Below, piece by piece: positions 32,286 to 41,096 of a stretch of DNA of 64,000 nucleotides; the stretch's first letter is position 1; each line of letters starts with the position of its first letter. The notes beneath the pieces are model-generated. The model was given only the letters and a program-made list of their open reading frames with translations, ran no database searches and had not been told where the DNA came from. A program made the translations under genes and the position numbers. Origin of the DNA: Thermoflexus sp. (GTDB lineage: Bacteria > Chloroflexota > Anaerolineae > Aggregatilineales > Aggregatilineaceae); NCBI GenBank assembly GCA_020724465.1, contig DYGX01000002.1, positions 248,001 through 312,000 on the forward strand, in the 5' to 3' direction.

Positions 32286-34001
32286 ATGTACTTTGACGCG
32301 GTGACCATTCGCGCGCTGGTGGACGAACTTAACGGGCTGCTGGCCGGTGGCCGGATCCAGGATACCGTGCAGGTTGATCCTGAGACGTTTGGCCTGGAGG
32401 TGTACGCGCACCAGCGGCGCCACTATGTGTTGCTCAGCGCGGACCAGCAGCACGCCCGCGTGCAGATCGCCGCCGAAAAACTGCGGCGCGGCGTGCCGCG
32501 ACCCTCGCCGCTCGGCCTGCTGCTACGGCGCTATGCCGAGGGCGCGCGGATCGAGGCAGTCCACCAGCCGCCGTGGGAGCGGGTCCTCATCTTTGAGCTG
32601 GACGGGCCAGAAGGCGTGTTCCAGTTGATCGCCGAGACGATGGAACGCCGTGCTAACCTGCTGCTGGTGCGCCACGATGGGCAGATCATGGACTGCGTCC
32701 GGCGCGTTGGGCCAGAGGAAAACCGCGTGCGGGTTAGCCTGCCCGGACATCCATACGAGCCGCCGCCCCCGCAAAGAATGAAGCGCGCCCCGCTCGCCCT
32801 GACCGCGACGCTGTTGGGCGATATGCTCGACGGCGCGCCCGGCGAACAGGCGCGGCAGCTTCTGACCCGGCAGGTGCTCGGCTTCAGTCCGCTAGTGGCG
32901 AAGGAAGTCGTTTTCCGGGCGACGGGTGCCGTCAATACGAAGGCTGCCGAAACCAGCCCGCGCGCTCTGCAGGCGGCCATCGAGGCGTTGTTCGGTGACA
33001 TCGAGCAGGGCGTGTGGCATCCGGGTGTTGCCATTGAGGGGGGCGAGGTTCGGGCTTACGCGGTCTACGAGTTGACACATCTGCCCGGTTGGGAGCCTTG
33101 CGCCAGCGTCAGCGAGGCGCTGGACCGGTATTACGCGCCTATCACTGGTGAAGGGGCATACGAGGCCGCCAAGCGACCGATCGCCGCTGCGCTGGCCGAG
33201 GCCCGCGAGCGCGTCCAGAAGAAGCGCGAGGCGCTCGAGCGCGAGCTGGCAGACGAAACTGCGCTGGAACAGCTCCGGCAGAGCGGGGAACTGCTGCTGG
33301 CCTACCAGTACACCCTGGCGCCGGGGCAGACCGAGCTGCGCGCCCAGTACGATCCTGAAGGTCCGGAGCTGACGATCTCGCTTGACCCGGCGTTGTCTCC
33401 GCTGGAGAACGCCAAGCGATATTTCGAGCGCTACGAGAAGGCCAAGCGCTCGCGCGCGTCGGTTCCGGAGCTGATTGCGGCGGCGCGGCAGGAAGAAGCC
33501 TATCTGGCGCAGCTTGAGACCGACCTCGCGCTGGCGACGAACTGGCCGGAGATCGGCGAGGTCCAGGCGGCGCTGCAGGCGCACGGCTACTGGCGCGGCA
33601 GGCCGGTTGGGCAGCCGGGCGGCGGACAGTCGGCGCCGCTCAAGGTGACGACTGAAGATGGCTGGGTGATCTGGGTGGGGCGCAATGCGCGCCAGAACGA
33701 TCTCGTGACGTTTGACAAGGGCGGTCCGGCGGATGTCTGGCTGCACGCGCGCGGCGTGCCCGGCGCGCATGTGATCATCAAATCGGCGGGCCGGGATGTG
33801 CCGCGGCACGTGCTGGAGCGCGCGGCATCGCTGGCGGCCTATTACAGCGGGGCGCGCACTGAGGCACGCGTGCCGGTCGACGCAACGCTGCGCAAATATG
33901 TGCGCAAGATCAAAGGGGGCAAGCCGGGTATGGTCACCTACCGGAATGAGTCAACGATCGAGGCCGTCCCGCGCCCAGAGCAGGGTGCTAATCCGGAATG
34001 A
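32286..34001 (+). CDS. rqcH: Rqc2-type ribosome quality control protein RqcH (NFACT family)
   Basis: RqcH binds the 50S subunit with a stalled nascent chain and adds C-terminal Ala tails that mark it for degradation. The 571-residue product has the NFACT-N domain (MYFDAVTIRALVDELNGLLA, GGRIQDTVQ, ADQQHARVQI), helix-hairpin-helix and coiled-coil middle parts (about 290-430: LAEARERVQKKREALEREL and LENAKRYFERYEKAKRSR), and the NFACT-R domain (GRNARQNDLVTF, DVWLHARGVPGAHVIIKS). The fibronectin-binding name for this family is older. It reads convergently into PPK2, overlapping it by 14 bases. Confidence 0.92.
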   Translation: MYFDAVTIRALVDELNGLLAGGRIQDTVQVDPETFGLEVYAHQRRHYVLLSADQQHARVQIAAEKLRRGVPRPSPLGLLLRRYAEGARIEAVHQPPWERVLIFELDGPEGVFQLIAETMERRANLLLVRHDGQIMDCVRRVGPEENRVRVSLPGHPYEPPPPQRMKRAPLALTATLLGDMLDGAPGEQARQLLTRQVLGFSPLVAKEVVFRATGAVNTKAAETSPRALQAAIEALFGDIEQGVWHPGVAIEGGEVRAYAVYELTHLPGWEPCASVSEALDRYYAPITGEGAYEAAKRPIAAALAEARERVQKKREALERELADETALEQLRQSGELLLAYQYTLAPGQTELRAQYDPEGPELTISLDPALSPLENAKRYFERYEKAKRSRASVPELIAAARQEEAYLAQLETDLALATNWPEIGEVQAALQAHGYWRGRPVGQPGGGQSAPLKVTTEDGWVIWVGRNARQNDLVTFDKGGPADVWLHARGVPGAHVIIKSAGRDVPRHVLERAASLAAYYSGARTEARVPVDATLRKYVRKIKGGKPGMVTYRNESTIEAVPRPEQGANPE

Positions 34002-34800
34002 CGATGTCGTCCAGCCCGGCTTCGGGTTCAGGGTAGCGCATGTTCAGACTTTCGAGCGTCTCCACGAGTGTCTCCGCGATGACCAGGTTCCGGTACCACT
34101 TCCGGTTCGCGGGGACGATGTGCCACGGCGCCCAGGGGGTATTGCAGCGCGTGAGCGCATCCTCATAGGCGCGCATGTAGTCATCCCACTTGTCGCGCAC
34201 AACCAGATCGCCTTTCGAGAATTTCCAGCGCTTGTCCGGCTCGTGCAGCCGGGCCAGAAAGCGTTTCTTCTGCTCTTGTTTGGAGATGTGCAGAAAGAAT
34301 TTCACGATCGTCACGCCGCTGTCGGCCAGCAGGCGCTCGAAGTGGTTGATGTGGTCGTAACGGGCTTCCCAGACAGAGCGCGGTACAAGTTGCTCCACCC
34401 GCACGATGAGCACGTCTTCGTAGTGCGAGCGGTTGAAGATACCGATCATGCCCTTGCCGGGAACATGGGGGTGCACCCGCCACAGAAAATCGTGGTCGAA
34501 TTCTTCCGGCGTCGGCGTTTTGAAGCTGGTGACGCGCACACCCTGCGGGTTCACTCCGCGCATCACATGACGGATGGTGCCGTCCTTGCCGCCTGCGTCC
34601 ATCGCCTGCAACACGATCAGCAGCGCGTGCCGGTGCTCGGCGTAGAGCACGCTCTGCAGTTCGCGCAGCCGGTCGCGCGCGGCCTGGAGCCGCTCTTCGG
34701 CTTCGGCCTTGCTCTCAAATGCGCCGCGATAGGCCGGATCGTAGTCGGCCAGGCGGACTCGCTCACCCACCGGCGGGCGAATCGTCTGCGTGTGGCTCAT
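33988..34800 (-). CDS. ppk2: Polyphosphate kinase 2 family protein
   Basis: PPK2 moves phosphate between polyphosphate and nucleoside mono- or diphosphates in the cytoplasm. The 270-residue protein has Walker A VLQAMDAGGKDGTIRHVMRG (about 62-80), the lid/metal region FKTPTPEEFDHDFLWRVHPH, GMIGIFNRSHYEDVLIVRV and VKFFLHISKQEQKKRFLARL, then PDKRWKFSKGDLVVRDKWDD. The length and single domain fit the class I/III group that makes NTP or NDP; I cannot settle which. Its first 38 bases overlap the end of the glycosyltransferase gene, with AAGGAA before its ATG. Confidence 0.92.
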   Translation of the reverse strand: MSHTQTIRPPVGERVRLADYDPAYRGAFESKAEAEERLQAARDRLRELQSVLYAEHRHALLIVLQAMDAGGKDGTIRHVMRGVNPQGVRVTSFKTPTPEEFDHDFLWRVHPHVPGKGMIGIFNRSHYEDVLIVRVEQLVPRSVWEARYDHINHFERLLADSGVTIVKFFLHISKQEQKKRFLARLHEPDKRWKFSKGDLVVRDKWDDYMRAYEDALTRCNTPWAPWHIVPANRKWYRNLVIAETLVETLESLNMRYPEPEAGLDDIVIPD

Positions 34801-36040
34801 GGGTGGGTTCCTTCCTCGTGCGGTGCGGCACCAGTGCGTCGTATACGCCCAGCAGCCGGGGGACGATCACAGACCAATCATAACGCTGCGCGACCAGCCT
34901 GGCGCCGGCCTGACCGAGGGCACGGCGCTTTTCGGGGGCGCCCAGCAGATCGATGACGACCCGTGCGAAGTCGCTCGCCGTGTCGGCCAGACGCAGCGCG
35001 ATCCCGTCTTGGGCGTCCAGGCCCTGCGCGCCGAGCCTGGTTGACACGACCGCCCGGCCGGCGGCCATGGCCTGGAGGATCTTGAGCCGGGTTCCGCTGC
35101 CCATCCGCAGCGGCACGACAAACACCGCCGCCGCATGCAGGAAGGGGATGACATCCGGCACCCAGCCTGTGATCTGTACATCGTCACGCTCGCGCAGGGG
35201 GTGAAGCCGGGCGTGCGGCTGGCTGCCGACGATGAAGAAGCGCGCTTCGGGCACGGCGGCACGGATGGCGGGAAGCACCTGATCGGCGAACCACAGCGCA
35301 GCATCCACGTTGGGACGGTAGCTCATCGAGCCCGTGAAGACCAGCGCTGCCGGGCCGAGGTCGAGACTTGTGTCGCTGCGCGCGTAGGGTGCGGCGTCGA
35401 TCCCGTTGGGCACAACCGTGAGCGGGCGCCCTGGCGCCAAAGTGCGGAAAGCCGCGGCGTCGGCTTCGGACACGGCGATGATGTGATCGACCGTCTGGCA
35501 CACGTGGCGTTCGAAGCGCATCAGGCGGCGCCACTGGACGAGCGAGTAGAGCGCGCCCGGCAGCCGCGCCAGATCGGCCCGTTCCGCTTCGTAGATCGAA
35601 CGCTGGAGAGCGAACTCGGCGTTGAACGAGTCGTAAATCACGGGGGTGTGCGGCTGGCCGGCCTTGATGACAGGCAGATACGCCGCCATTTCCAGGCTTT
35701 CGATCTGGATGATGTCGTACGGCTCGGCGGCCAGCAACTCGGCCAGGCGCGCCGCGTAAAGCGTCGAGGCGAAGCGGCGCTGCATGTCCGGCTGCGACGT
35801 CAGGATCAGGTCGCGCAGGCGGTCGGCGATGGAACGTTGCGGGGGCGCGATGACCTCGACGCGCGCGCAGTAGCGGCCCAGCGCTTCGCGCACCGATTGG
35901 CTGGGCGCCGGGTCGCCAAAAGCGAGCAAATGCAGCGTGTGCCCGGCGGCGTGCGCGCCGCGCATCAGGCCGCTGGTGCGCAGCGTTCCCCCGGCATGGG
36001 CTGGCTCGGGAAGCTGTGCGCTGAGAAACAGAATTCGCAT
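34763..36040 (-). CDS. Glycosyltransferase, GT4 type
   Basis: The 425-residue protein has two Rossmann-like halves of a GT-B enzyme. The N-terminal part starts MRILFLSAQLPEPAHAGGTL, with the Gly loop for the acceptor side. The C-terminal half contains IAVSEADAAAFRTLAPGRPL, VVPNGIDAAPYARS, LVFTGSMSYRPNVDAALWFA and the nucleotide-sugar region VVPLRMGSGTRLKILQAMAA, ending in GRAVVSTRLGAQG. The donor sugar is unknown. It follows another GT4 gene on the same strand with 40 bases between them, so both may build one glycan. Confidence 0.88.
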   Translation of the reverse strand: MRILFLSAQLPEPAHAGGTLRTSGLMRGAHAAGHTLHLLAFGDPAPSQSVREALGRYCARVEVIAPPQRSIADRLRDLILTSQPDMQRRFASTLYAARLAELLAAEPYDIIQIESLEMAAYLPVIKAGQPHTPVIYDSFNAEFALQRSIYEAERADLARLPGALYSLVQWRRLMRFERHVCQTVDHIIAVSEADAAAFRTLAPGRPLTVVPNGIDAAPYARSDTSLDLGPAALVFTGSMSYRPNVDAALWFADQVLPAIRAAVPEARFFIVGSQPHARLHPLRERDDVQITGWVPDVIPFLHAAAVFVVPLRMGSGTRLKILQAMAAGRAVVSTRLGAQGLDAQDGIALRLADTASDFARVVIDLLGAPEKRRALGQAGARLVAQRYDWSVIVPRLLGVYDALVPHRTRKEPTHEPHADDSPAGG

Positions 36041-36080
36041 TGCAGTTGATTCCGGCGGTAGAGCGAAGACGCTAGGTCAA

Positions 36081-37190
36081 TTATAGCGCCGCGGCGCGAC
36101 GGTACACCTCAAGCACCATCGAGGCCGTCCGGCGCCAGGTGAACTCTGCCGCGCGCGCCAGGCCGCGCGCCCGCAGCGTCGCCCGCAGATCGCTGTCGGC
36201 CAGCAGCGTGCGCATCGCGCGGGCCAGGGCAGCCGGATCATCCGGGTCGACCAGCAGTCCCGCGTCACCGACAACTTCGGGCAATGAGCTGCGGTTTGCG
36301 ACAACCGGGGGGGTGCCGCACGCCATCGCTTCGAGCGCCGTCAGACCGAAGCCCTCGTAGTGCGACGGCAGCGCCAGTAGCGCCGCCCCGCTGTACAAGG
36401 CCGGGAGATCGTGCCGGGGCGCGTGCTCGATCCAGATCAGCGACGGCTGCAGCTCGAGGCGCTCGACCGCGGCGTCGATCGTGTCGGTGAGCCAGCCGCG
36501 CCGGCCTACCAGAACGAGCGGGGGTGGTTCGGGCGCCTCGTCGCGCATCAGCGCGTAGGCTTCGAACAGGCCCGGCAGGTTCTTGCGCGGCTCGAACGTG
36601 CCGACGAAGAGCAGGTATTCCTGCGGCAGACCGTAGCGGGCGCGCACCGCCGCGATCGTTTCGCGGTCGGCGGGGCGAAACTGGTCGTCGACGCCAAGCG
36701 GATGCACTGTGATTTTCTCGGGTGGCACATCCAGCAGGGTGATGAGGTCGGTCTTGGTTGCCTGCGACGGCACCAGGATATGTTCGGCTTGCCTCAGCGA
36801 GCGCACGATCTGGTCGTTGTAGTAGCGGCGGCTTTCGGGCGTCATATACTGCGGAAAGTGCAGGTAATGCACGTCGTGCACGGTGCAGATCTGGTGCGGT
36901 GCCGCGTGCTGCGGAAGGATCCCTTCCGGCGTGTGGTAGACGTCCAGCCGTCGCGGGAGCAACTCGGCGGAGAGCAGCCAGCGCTCATGCCGATGGTGGC
37001 TGGGTGTCAGCGTCGAGACGCGCCGGAAATTGGCGGCGGGGGCCAGCGTTTCCCGGTCACGCACGTGGTGCAGGATGATGTAGCGCGTCTCGGCGTCCAG
37101 CTCTGCCAGAGCCAGCACCAGATGGCGCGTATACTCCGCGATGCCGCCGGGGCGGTAGTACTTGAGCCGTGCGTCAATGGCGATTCGCAT
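36081..37190 (-). CDS. Glycosyltransferase, GT4 (mannosyl/glucosyl) type
   Basis: The 369-residue protein starts MRIAIDARLKYYRPGGIAEY, a common start for GT4 enzymes that act on lipid-linked sugars. Further motifs are ILVPSQATKTDLITLLDVPP, VHPLGVDDQFRPADRE, YLLFVGTFEPRKNLPGLFEA (glycine loop) and ALLALPSHYEGFGLTALEAM with the Glu-x7-Glu pair of the donor site, then CGTPPVVANRSSLPEVVGDA. The start at 37190 is chosen by homology; there is no clear ribosome site, and the frame is open upstream to 37346 across the promoter region of the divergent coiled-coil gene. Confidence 0.88.
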   Translation of the reverse strand: MRIAIDARLKYYRPGGIAEYTRHLVLALAELDAETRYIILHHVRDRETLAPAANFRRVSTLTPSHHRHERWLLSAELLPRRLDVYHTPEGILPQHAAPHQICTVHDVHYLHFPQYMTPESRRYYNDQIVRSLRQAEHILVPSQATKTDLITLLDVPPEKITVHPLGVDDQFRPADRETIAAVRARYGLPQEYLLFVGTFEPRKNLPGLFEAYALMRDEAPEPPPLVLVGRRGWLTDTIDAAVERLELQPSLIWIEHAPRHDLPALYSGAALLALPSHYEGFGLTALEAMACGTPPVVANRSSLPEVVGDAGLLVDPDDPAALARAMRTLLADSDLRATLRARGLARAAEFTWRRTASMVLEVYRRAAAL

Positions 37191-37283
37191 GCCGGCAAGT
37201 ATAGAGCCGGACGAAGCCCGCCGGCAAGGGCGCGTTTGGCGGCGCGGATCGTTGGGTTCTTCGCATGAACCCCGCGCAGAGTG

Positions 37284-37292
37284 TGTTATAAT
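37284..37292 (+). promoter_or_regulatory. Extended -10 promoter of the coiled-coil gene
   Basis: TG-t-TATAAT is a perfect extended -10 element 40 bases before the start codon. No convincing -35 is seen. Confidence 0.65.
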
Positions 37293-37331
37293 GCGCAGCC
37301 AGAACAACCAATGGAAAGCAGGAGGGTCGCG

Positions 37332-38528
37332 ATGGACCTGGCACAAGCAGCCCGCATGATCGAGTGGTTGGACGAGGAACGTCGCCGCGACCGCGGAAAT
37401 ATTGCCCTGTTGGAAGAACGGGTCGCCCAGCAGGCCGATCTGATCGAGCAGCTTCTGCGCCGCCTGGATGGGCTGGAGAGCGAGCAGTCAAGTATGCGCA
37501 CCGCGTTTATGCCGGTTGGGCGCGAGAAGGAGCTGGCAGAACAGCTCCGGGGCGAGTTCCAGCAGTTGATCGAAAGCACCGAGAGCAAGCGCCTGATGGC
37601 CGAGCGCGAAGCGGAGCGGCGCGCCGATATCGCGCGCGAGAGTGTGGCTCGGATGGTCCGCGATCTTGAAGATCGCGTCGACAAGATCGACCGCGCGATC
37701 GAGGAGCTGCCCGCCGCACGGGTCGAGCGCGACCGGGTCGCGTCGGCGCTGGCCGCGGTCCAGCAGCGCGTCGAGGATCTGGCGAAGAAGTTTGAAGAGC
37801 CGGAGCGCCGTCTGACCTTCCTCGAAGAGCAGCGCCGCCAGGACTCGCGCCGGATTTCGGATATCCAGTCCGAGATTCCAGAGCTTCAGAAGCAGCTTGA
37901 CGGCCTGCGCCCGAAGCTGGAATCGCTCGAAAGCATGGTCGTGCGCAGCGAAAAGCGGATTCTGGAACTGCAGGCTGCCGAGCGCGATCGGCGCGAGGAG
38001 ATGCAGCAGTTTACCGATCAGCAGACGCTGTTGCTGCAACAGCGCGACCAGCAGGTTGCCGAGCTGACCAAGAGTTTTGGCGCGTACGACGAAGATATGA
38101 AGCGTTATATGGAGCGCTTTGAGTCGTGGGCCGAGACGTACCGCCAGATGCGGAAGATCGTTGAGGACTTTGAGCGCATCGGCGAGCGCCTGGGCCGCCG
38201 TATTAACGAGGTCGCGGAGATGCAGCGGCTGTCTGAAGAGCGATTCCGCCAGGAATGGAACGACTGGATCGCCGACGATCAGAAACGCTGGAAGCAATTT
38301 ACCCTCACCAACGACGAGGCATGGCGCAATCAGAACAAGCAGCTTGAGCAGCTTCGCCAGCGGCTGGAGCAGGTGTCGGCGGTGTACGAGCCGATCAAGG
38401 ACAGCATTGAGCGCATGTGGCAGCTTGAGCGGGCGCGCGCCGAGTTGTATCGCGACCGCTATCAGGCGCTGCTGCTCGAATACGATCATGTTGAGCATGT
38501 CCCGCCGCCCAGCAACGGGCGGGAATAG
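37332..38528 (+). CDS. Long coiled-coil protein of unknown function
   Basis: The 398-residue protein is almost entirely predicted alpha-helical coiled coil, rich in Glu, Arg, Gln and Leu (for example RMIEWLDEERRRDRGNIALL; EELPAARVERDRVASALAAV; KEKRI-like heptads further on). There is no signal peptide or membrane segment, so it is probably cytoplasmic and may work as a scaffold or in chromosome or envelope organisation. ATG 37332 is chosen because a perfect AGGAGG lies seven bases upstream; an in-frame ATG at 37311 precedes that site. It stands alone between its promoter and a strong terminator. Confidence 0.75.
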   Translation: MDLAQAARMIEWLDEERRRDRGNIALLEERVAQQADLIEQLLRRLDGLESEQSSMRTAFMPVGREKELAEQLRGEFQQLIESTESKRLMAEREAERRADIARESVARMVRDLEDRVDKIDRAIEELPAARVERDRVASALAAVQQRVEDLAKKFEEPERRLTFLEEQRRQDSRRISDIQSEIPELQKQLDGLRPKLESLESMVVRSEKRILELQAAERDRREEMQQFTDQQTLLLQQRDQQVAELTKSFGAYDEDMKRYMERFESWAETYRQMRKIVEDFERIGERLGRRINEVAEMQRLSEERFRQEWNDWIADDQKRWKQFTLTNDEAWRNQNKQLEQLRQRLEQVSAVYEPIKDSIERMWQLERARAELYRDRYQALLLEYDHVEHVPPPSNGRE

Positions 38529-38582
38529 GGCGCCAGCGTGCCAGCGTAGCCCTCAATTGGGGGCGAAACCTTGGTTGTCGTG

Positions 38583-38613
38583 CCGGGCTTCGCGGGCGAA
38601 GCCCGGTTTTTTT
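38583..38613 (+). terminator. Strong terminator of the coiled-coil gene
   Basis: CCGGGCTTCG and CGAAGCCCGG (38583-38592 and 38597-38606) form a perfect 10-bp stem with a four-base loop, followed by seven T. Confidence 0.92.
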
Positions 38614-38642
38614 GTTCGCGCTGGCCCGGCTTGCCATATAAT
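38612..38642 (+). promoter_or_regulatory. Promoter of the malic enzyme operon
   Basis: A perfect TATAAT (38637-38642) lies 19 bases after TTGTTC (38612-38617), which starts within the T tract of the preceding terminator. The leader before malic enzyme is about 75 bases. Confidence 0.55.
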
Positions 38643-38724
38643 GAAATTGCTGGCACGATCGCGCTGCGCACGATCATGCGCGACAGATGTTTCTCCCTTT
38701 GGAATAGCCGCTTTGGAGAGAGCA

Positions 38725-40113
38725 ATGGTTGGAAAAACACTTACGAAAGAGGAACTGCTGGCACGGGCGGAGAAACCTGCCGCCGAGGCCATGCGCCTGC
38801 ATGCGTTCTACCACGGTAAGACGCAGACCGCGCTGCGGTGCCGGGTGCGCGATTTCGACGATTTCGCCATCTGGTACACGCCTGGCGTCGCAGCGCCGTG
38901 CCGCGCGATCGCCCGGGACCCCTCGCTGGTCTACGAATACACCAGCAAGTGGAACACCGTCGCGGTTGTCTCGGATGGCACGCGTGTGCTCGGCCTGGGG
39001 GATATCGGCCCGAAAGCCGGGCTGCCCGTGATGGAAGGGAAGGCGCTGCTGTACAAGTATCTCGGCGGGATCGACGCCGTGCCGATCATGCTGGACACCA
39101 AAGATCCCGACAAGATCATCGAGACGGTGCTGATGCTCCAGCCTGCGTTTGGCGGTGTCAACCTGGAAGACATCGCACAGCCAAAGTGCTTTCGCATCCT
39201 CGACACGCTGCGCGAGCAGGCCGAAATCCCGATCTGGCACGACGACCAGCAAGGAACAGCCAGCGTGATTCTGGCCGGCCTGATCAACGCCGCCAAGATC
39301 GTTGGCAAGTCGTTCAAAGACATGCGCATCGCGTTTATCGGGGCAGGGGCGTCCAACGTCGCATGCGCTCGCCTGATCTTCCGCTACGGCGCCGACCCCG
39401 CGAACTGCCTGATGGTGGATAGCCAGGGAATCCTCGGCAAGCACCGGCGCGATCTGTTCCTGCGCCGTGCCGAGTATGTGCAGAAGTGGCACATGGCGCA
39501 GATCACCAACGGCGAAGAGCTTCAGGGCGATATCGCGACGGCGCTGCGCGGTGCGGACGCGGTCATCGCGCTCTCGCAGCCAGGGCCAGATACGCTCAAG
39601 CCGGAGTGGATCCGGACGATGGCCAAGGACGCGATCGTCTTTGCCGCAGCCAATCCGATTCCGGAGATCTGGCCCTGGGACGCGCGTGAGGCGGGCGCCG
39701 CAGTGGTGGCAACCGGCCGGTCGGACTTCCCGAACCAGGTCAACAACTCGCTCGGCTTTCCCGGTATCTTCCGCGGAACGCTTGACGTGCGCGCCAGCAC
39801 GATCACCGATGAAATGGCGATCGCCGCGGCGGAATCGCTGGCGCAGATGGCCGAGGAGAAGGGCTTGTCTCCGGATTACATCCTGCCGACGATGGACGAG
39901 TGGGATGTCTTCCCGCGTGAGGCGGCGGCGGTTGCCATGAAGGCGCAAGAGCAGGGTGTCGCGCGGCGCCAGACGACCTACGACGAGGAATACGAGCGTG
40001 CGCAGGCGATCATCCGTTCGGCGCGTGAGATGACGCAGTTGCTGATGGACGAGGGATTTATTCCCCAGCCACCCGAAGCGGACGAGGACGCGCAAGGAGT
40101 TGACCATGCATGA
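38725..40113 (+). CDS. NAD(P)-dependent malic enzyme
   Basis: The enzyme decarboxylates malate to pyruvate and makes NAD(P)H. The 462-residue protein shows WYTPGVAAPCRAIARDPSLV (about 51-70), DGTRVLGLGDIGPKAGLPVM, the catalytic-Lys-bearing EGKALLYKYLGGIDAVPIML, the metal site NLEDIAQPKCF and HDDQQGTASVILAGLINAAK, and the dinucleotide loop IAFIGAGASNVACARLIFRY, then FPGIFRGTLDVRAS. The short bacterial form lacks the phosphotransacetylase-like extension. The reading frame is open far upstream to 38119, but that part lies antisense or across the coiled-coil gene and terminator, so ATG 38725 (GGAGAG upstream) is used. It overlaps the flavoprotein gene by eight bases. Confidence 0.94.
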   Translation: MVGKTLTKEELLARAEKPAAEAMRLHAFYHGKTQTALRCRVRDFDDFAIWYTPGVAAPCRAIARDPSLVYEYTSKWNTVAVVSDGTRVLGLGDIGPKAGLPVMEGKALLYKYLGGIDAVPIMLDTKDPDKIIETVLMLQPAFGGVNLEDIAQPKCFRILDTLREQAEIPIWHDDQQGTASVILAGLINAAKIVGKSFKDMRIAFIGAGASNVACARLIFRYGADPANCLMVDSQGILGKHRRDLFLRRAEYVQKWHMAQITNGEELQGDIATALRGADAVIALSQPGPDTLKPEWIRTMAKDAIVFAAANPIPEIWPWDAREAGAAVVATGRSDFPNQVNNSLGFPGIFRGTLDVRASTITDEMAIAAAESLAQMAEEKGLSPDYILPTMDEWDVFPREAAAVAMKAQEQGVARRQTTYDEEYERAQAIIRSAREMTQLLMDEGFIPQPPEADEDAQGVDHA

Positions 40114-41032
40114 GCTAATTGTGATTGGGGGCGGGCCGGCCGGGCTGGCTGCGGCGGCCTTCGCGGTCCGCAAGCGGATGGATGCTCTGTTCATTTCGCC
40201 TGGGCTGGGCGGGCGCACGCGGCGCAAGCTGTTGCTGCCGTGGGTGGACGATTATCAGGTGATCATCGGAGAAGAGACTATTCAACGGTTTCGGTCGCAG
40301 CTTGATTACCTGGAGTTCATGCGCGTTCGCAACCACGCGACGAAGGTCCAGCCCATCGACGATGGCTACCGCGTGACCATTGCGGACGGGCACACGTACG
40401 ACACACGCACGGTGATCGTGGCGACCGGCTCGCGCGGCGAGCGGCTCAACGTGCCCGGCGAGGACGAGCTTGAGATGCGGGGTTTGTGCTACAGCGCCAT
40501 GACGTATGGTCCGCTGATGGTCGACCGCCGCGTGGTCGTGGTAGGGTCGGAGCTGCTGGCGCTGCGGGCTGTGGCCGAGCTGAGCCGAATCGCGCGGCAT
40601 GTGACGCTGGTGGCCGAAGACGAGGGCGATCTCGACACAGAAGCGGGGCGGCGCATCCTGAGCGCGCCCAATGTCGAGGTCCGGCGTGGCTGCCGCGTGG
40701 TGGCCGTCAAGGGGCGCAGCTACGCGGACACAGTTGTGCTGGAATGTGACGGGCAGCAGGAAGCGCTGAGCACCGATTCGATTTTCGTGGAGAAGCAGCT
40801 TATTCCCAATACCGATCTGGTGGCGGGACTCGTGGAACTCGATCCGTGCGGCTTCATCAAGGTGGATTCGCGCAACCGGACCAGCCGGCCCGGCATCTTT
40901 GCTGCCGGAGACTGCACCGATGCCAGCGCGTTCCAGGTGTTGATGGGGCTGGGCGACGGCGAGAAAGCGGCTCTCAGCGCCTACGACTACGTGCTCGGGC
41001 TGCCGCTGGAGGTCAAGCCCTGCGAAGAATAG
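40106..41032 (+). CDS. Thioredoxin-reductase-like flavoprotein without the CxxC
   Basis: The 308-residue protein has the two-dinucleotide-domain fold of thioredoxin reductase: FAD loop VIGGGPAGLAAAAFAVRK at the N-terminus, VIVATGSRGERLNVPGE, the NAD(P) loop region RRVVVVGSELLALRAVAELS (a degenerate GxGxxA site, with GSELLA), and GIFAAGDCTDASAFQVLMGL near the end. The redox pair CATC is missing: that position reads YSAMTYG, so Ser and Thr stand in place of both Cys. It therefore cannot reduce thioredoxin in the usual way and is more like ferredoxin/flavodoxin-NADP reductases. AAGGAG is six bases before ATG 40106. Coupling to malic enzyme suggests use of the NAD(P)H made there. Confidence 0.82.
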   Translation: MHELIVIGGGPAGLAAAAFAVRKRMDALFISPGLGGRTRRKLLLPWVDDYQVIIGEETIQRFRSQLDYLEFMRVRNHATKVQPIDDGYRVTIADGHTYDTRTVIVATGSRGERLNVPGEDELEMRGLCYSAMTYGPLMVDRRVVVVGSELLALRAVAELSRIARHVTLVAEDEGDLDTEAGRRILSAPNVEVRRGCRVVAVKGRSYADTVVLECDGQQEALSTDSIFVEKQLIPNTDLVAGLVELDPCGFIKVDSRNRTSRPGIFAAGDCTDASAFQVLMGLGDGEKAALSAYDYVLGLPLEVKPCEE

Positions 41033-41061
41033 CAGCGGCGCACCGGCTTGAGTTGGTTGAA

Positions 41062-41094
41062 CAGGCGGGGCTCAAACGGCCCCGCCTGCACTTT
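41062..41094. terminator. Bidirectional terminator between flavoprotein gene and murA
   Basis: CAGGCGGGGC and GCCCCGCCTG (41062-41071 and 41079-41088) form a perfect 10-bp stem with a seven-base loop, in the gap between two converging genes. A short T-rich stretch (CTTTG) follows on the plus strand and TTGTT on the minus strand. Confidence 0.75.
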
Positions 41095-41096
41095 GT

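Noticed and set aside
38119-38724. Upstream extension of the malic enzyme frame
   Set aside because: It overlaps the coiled-coil gene in another frame and crosses a strong terminator and promoter; the enzyme family starts at 38725.
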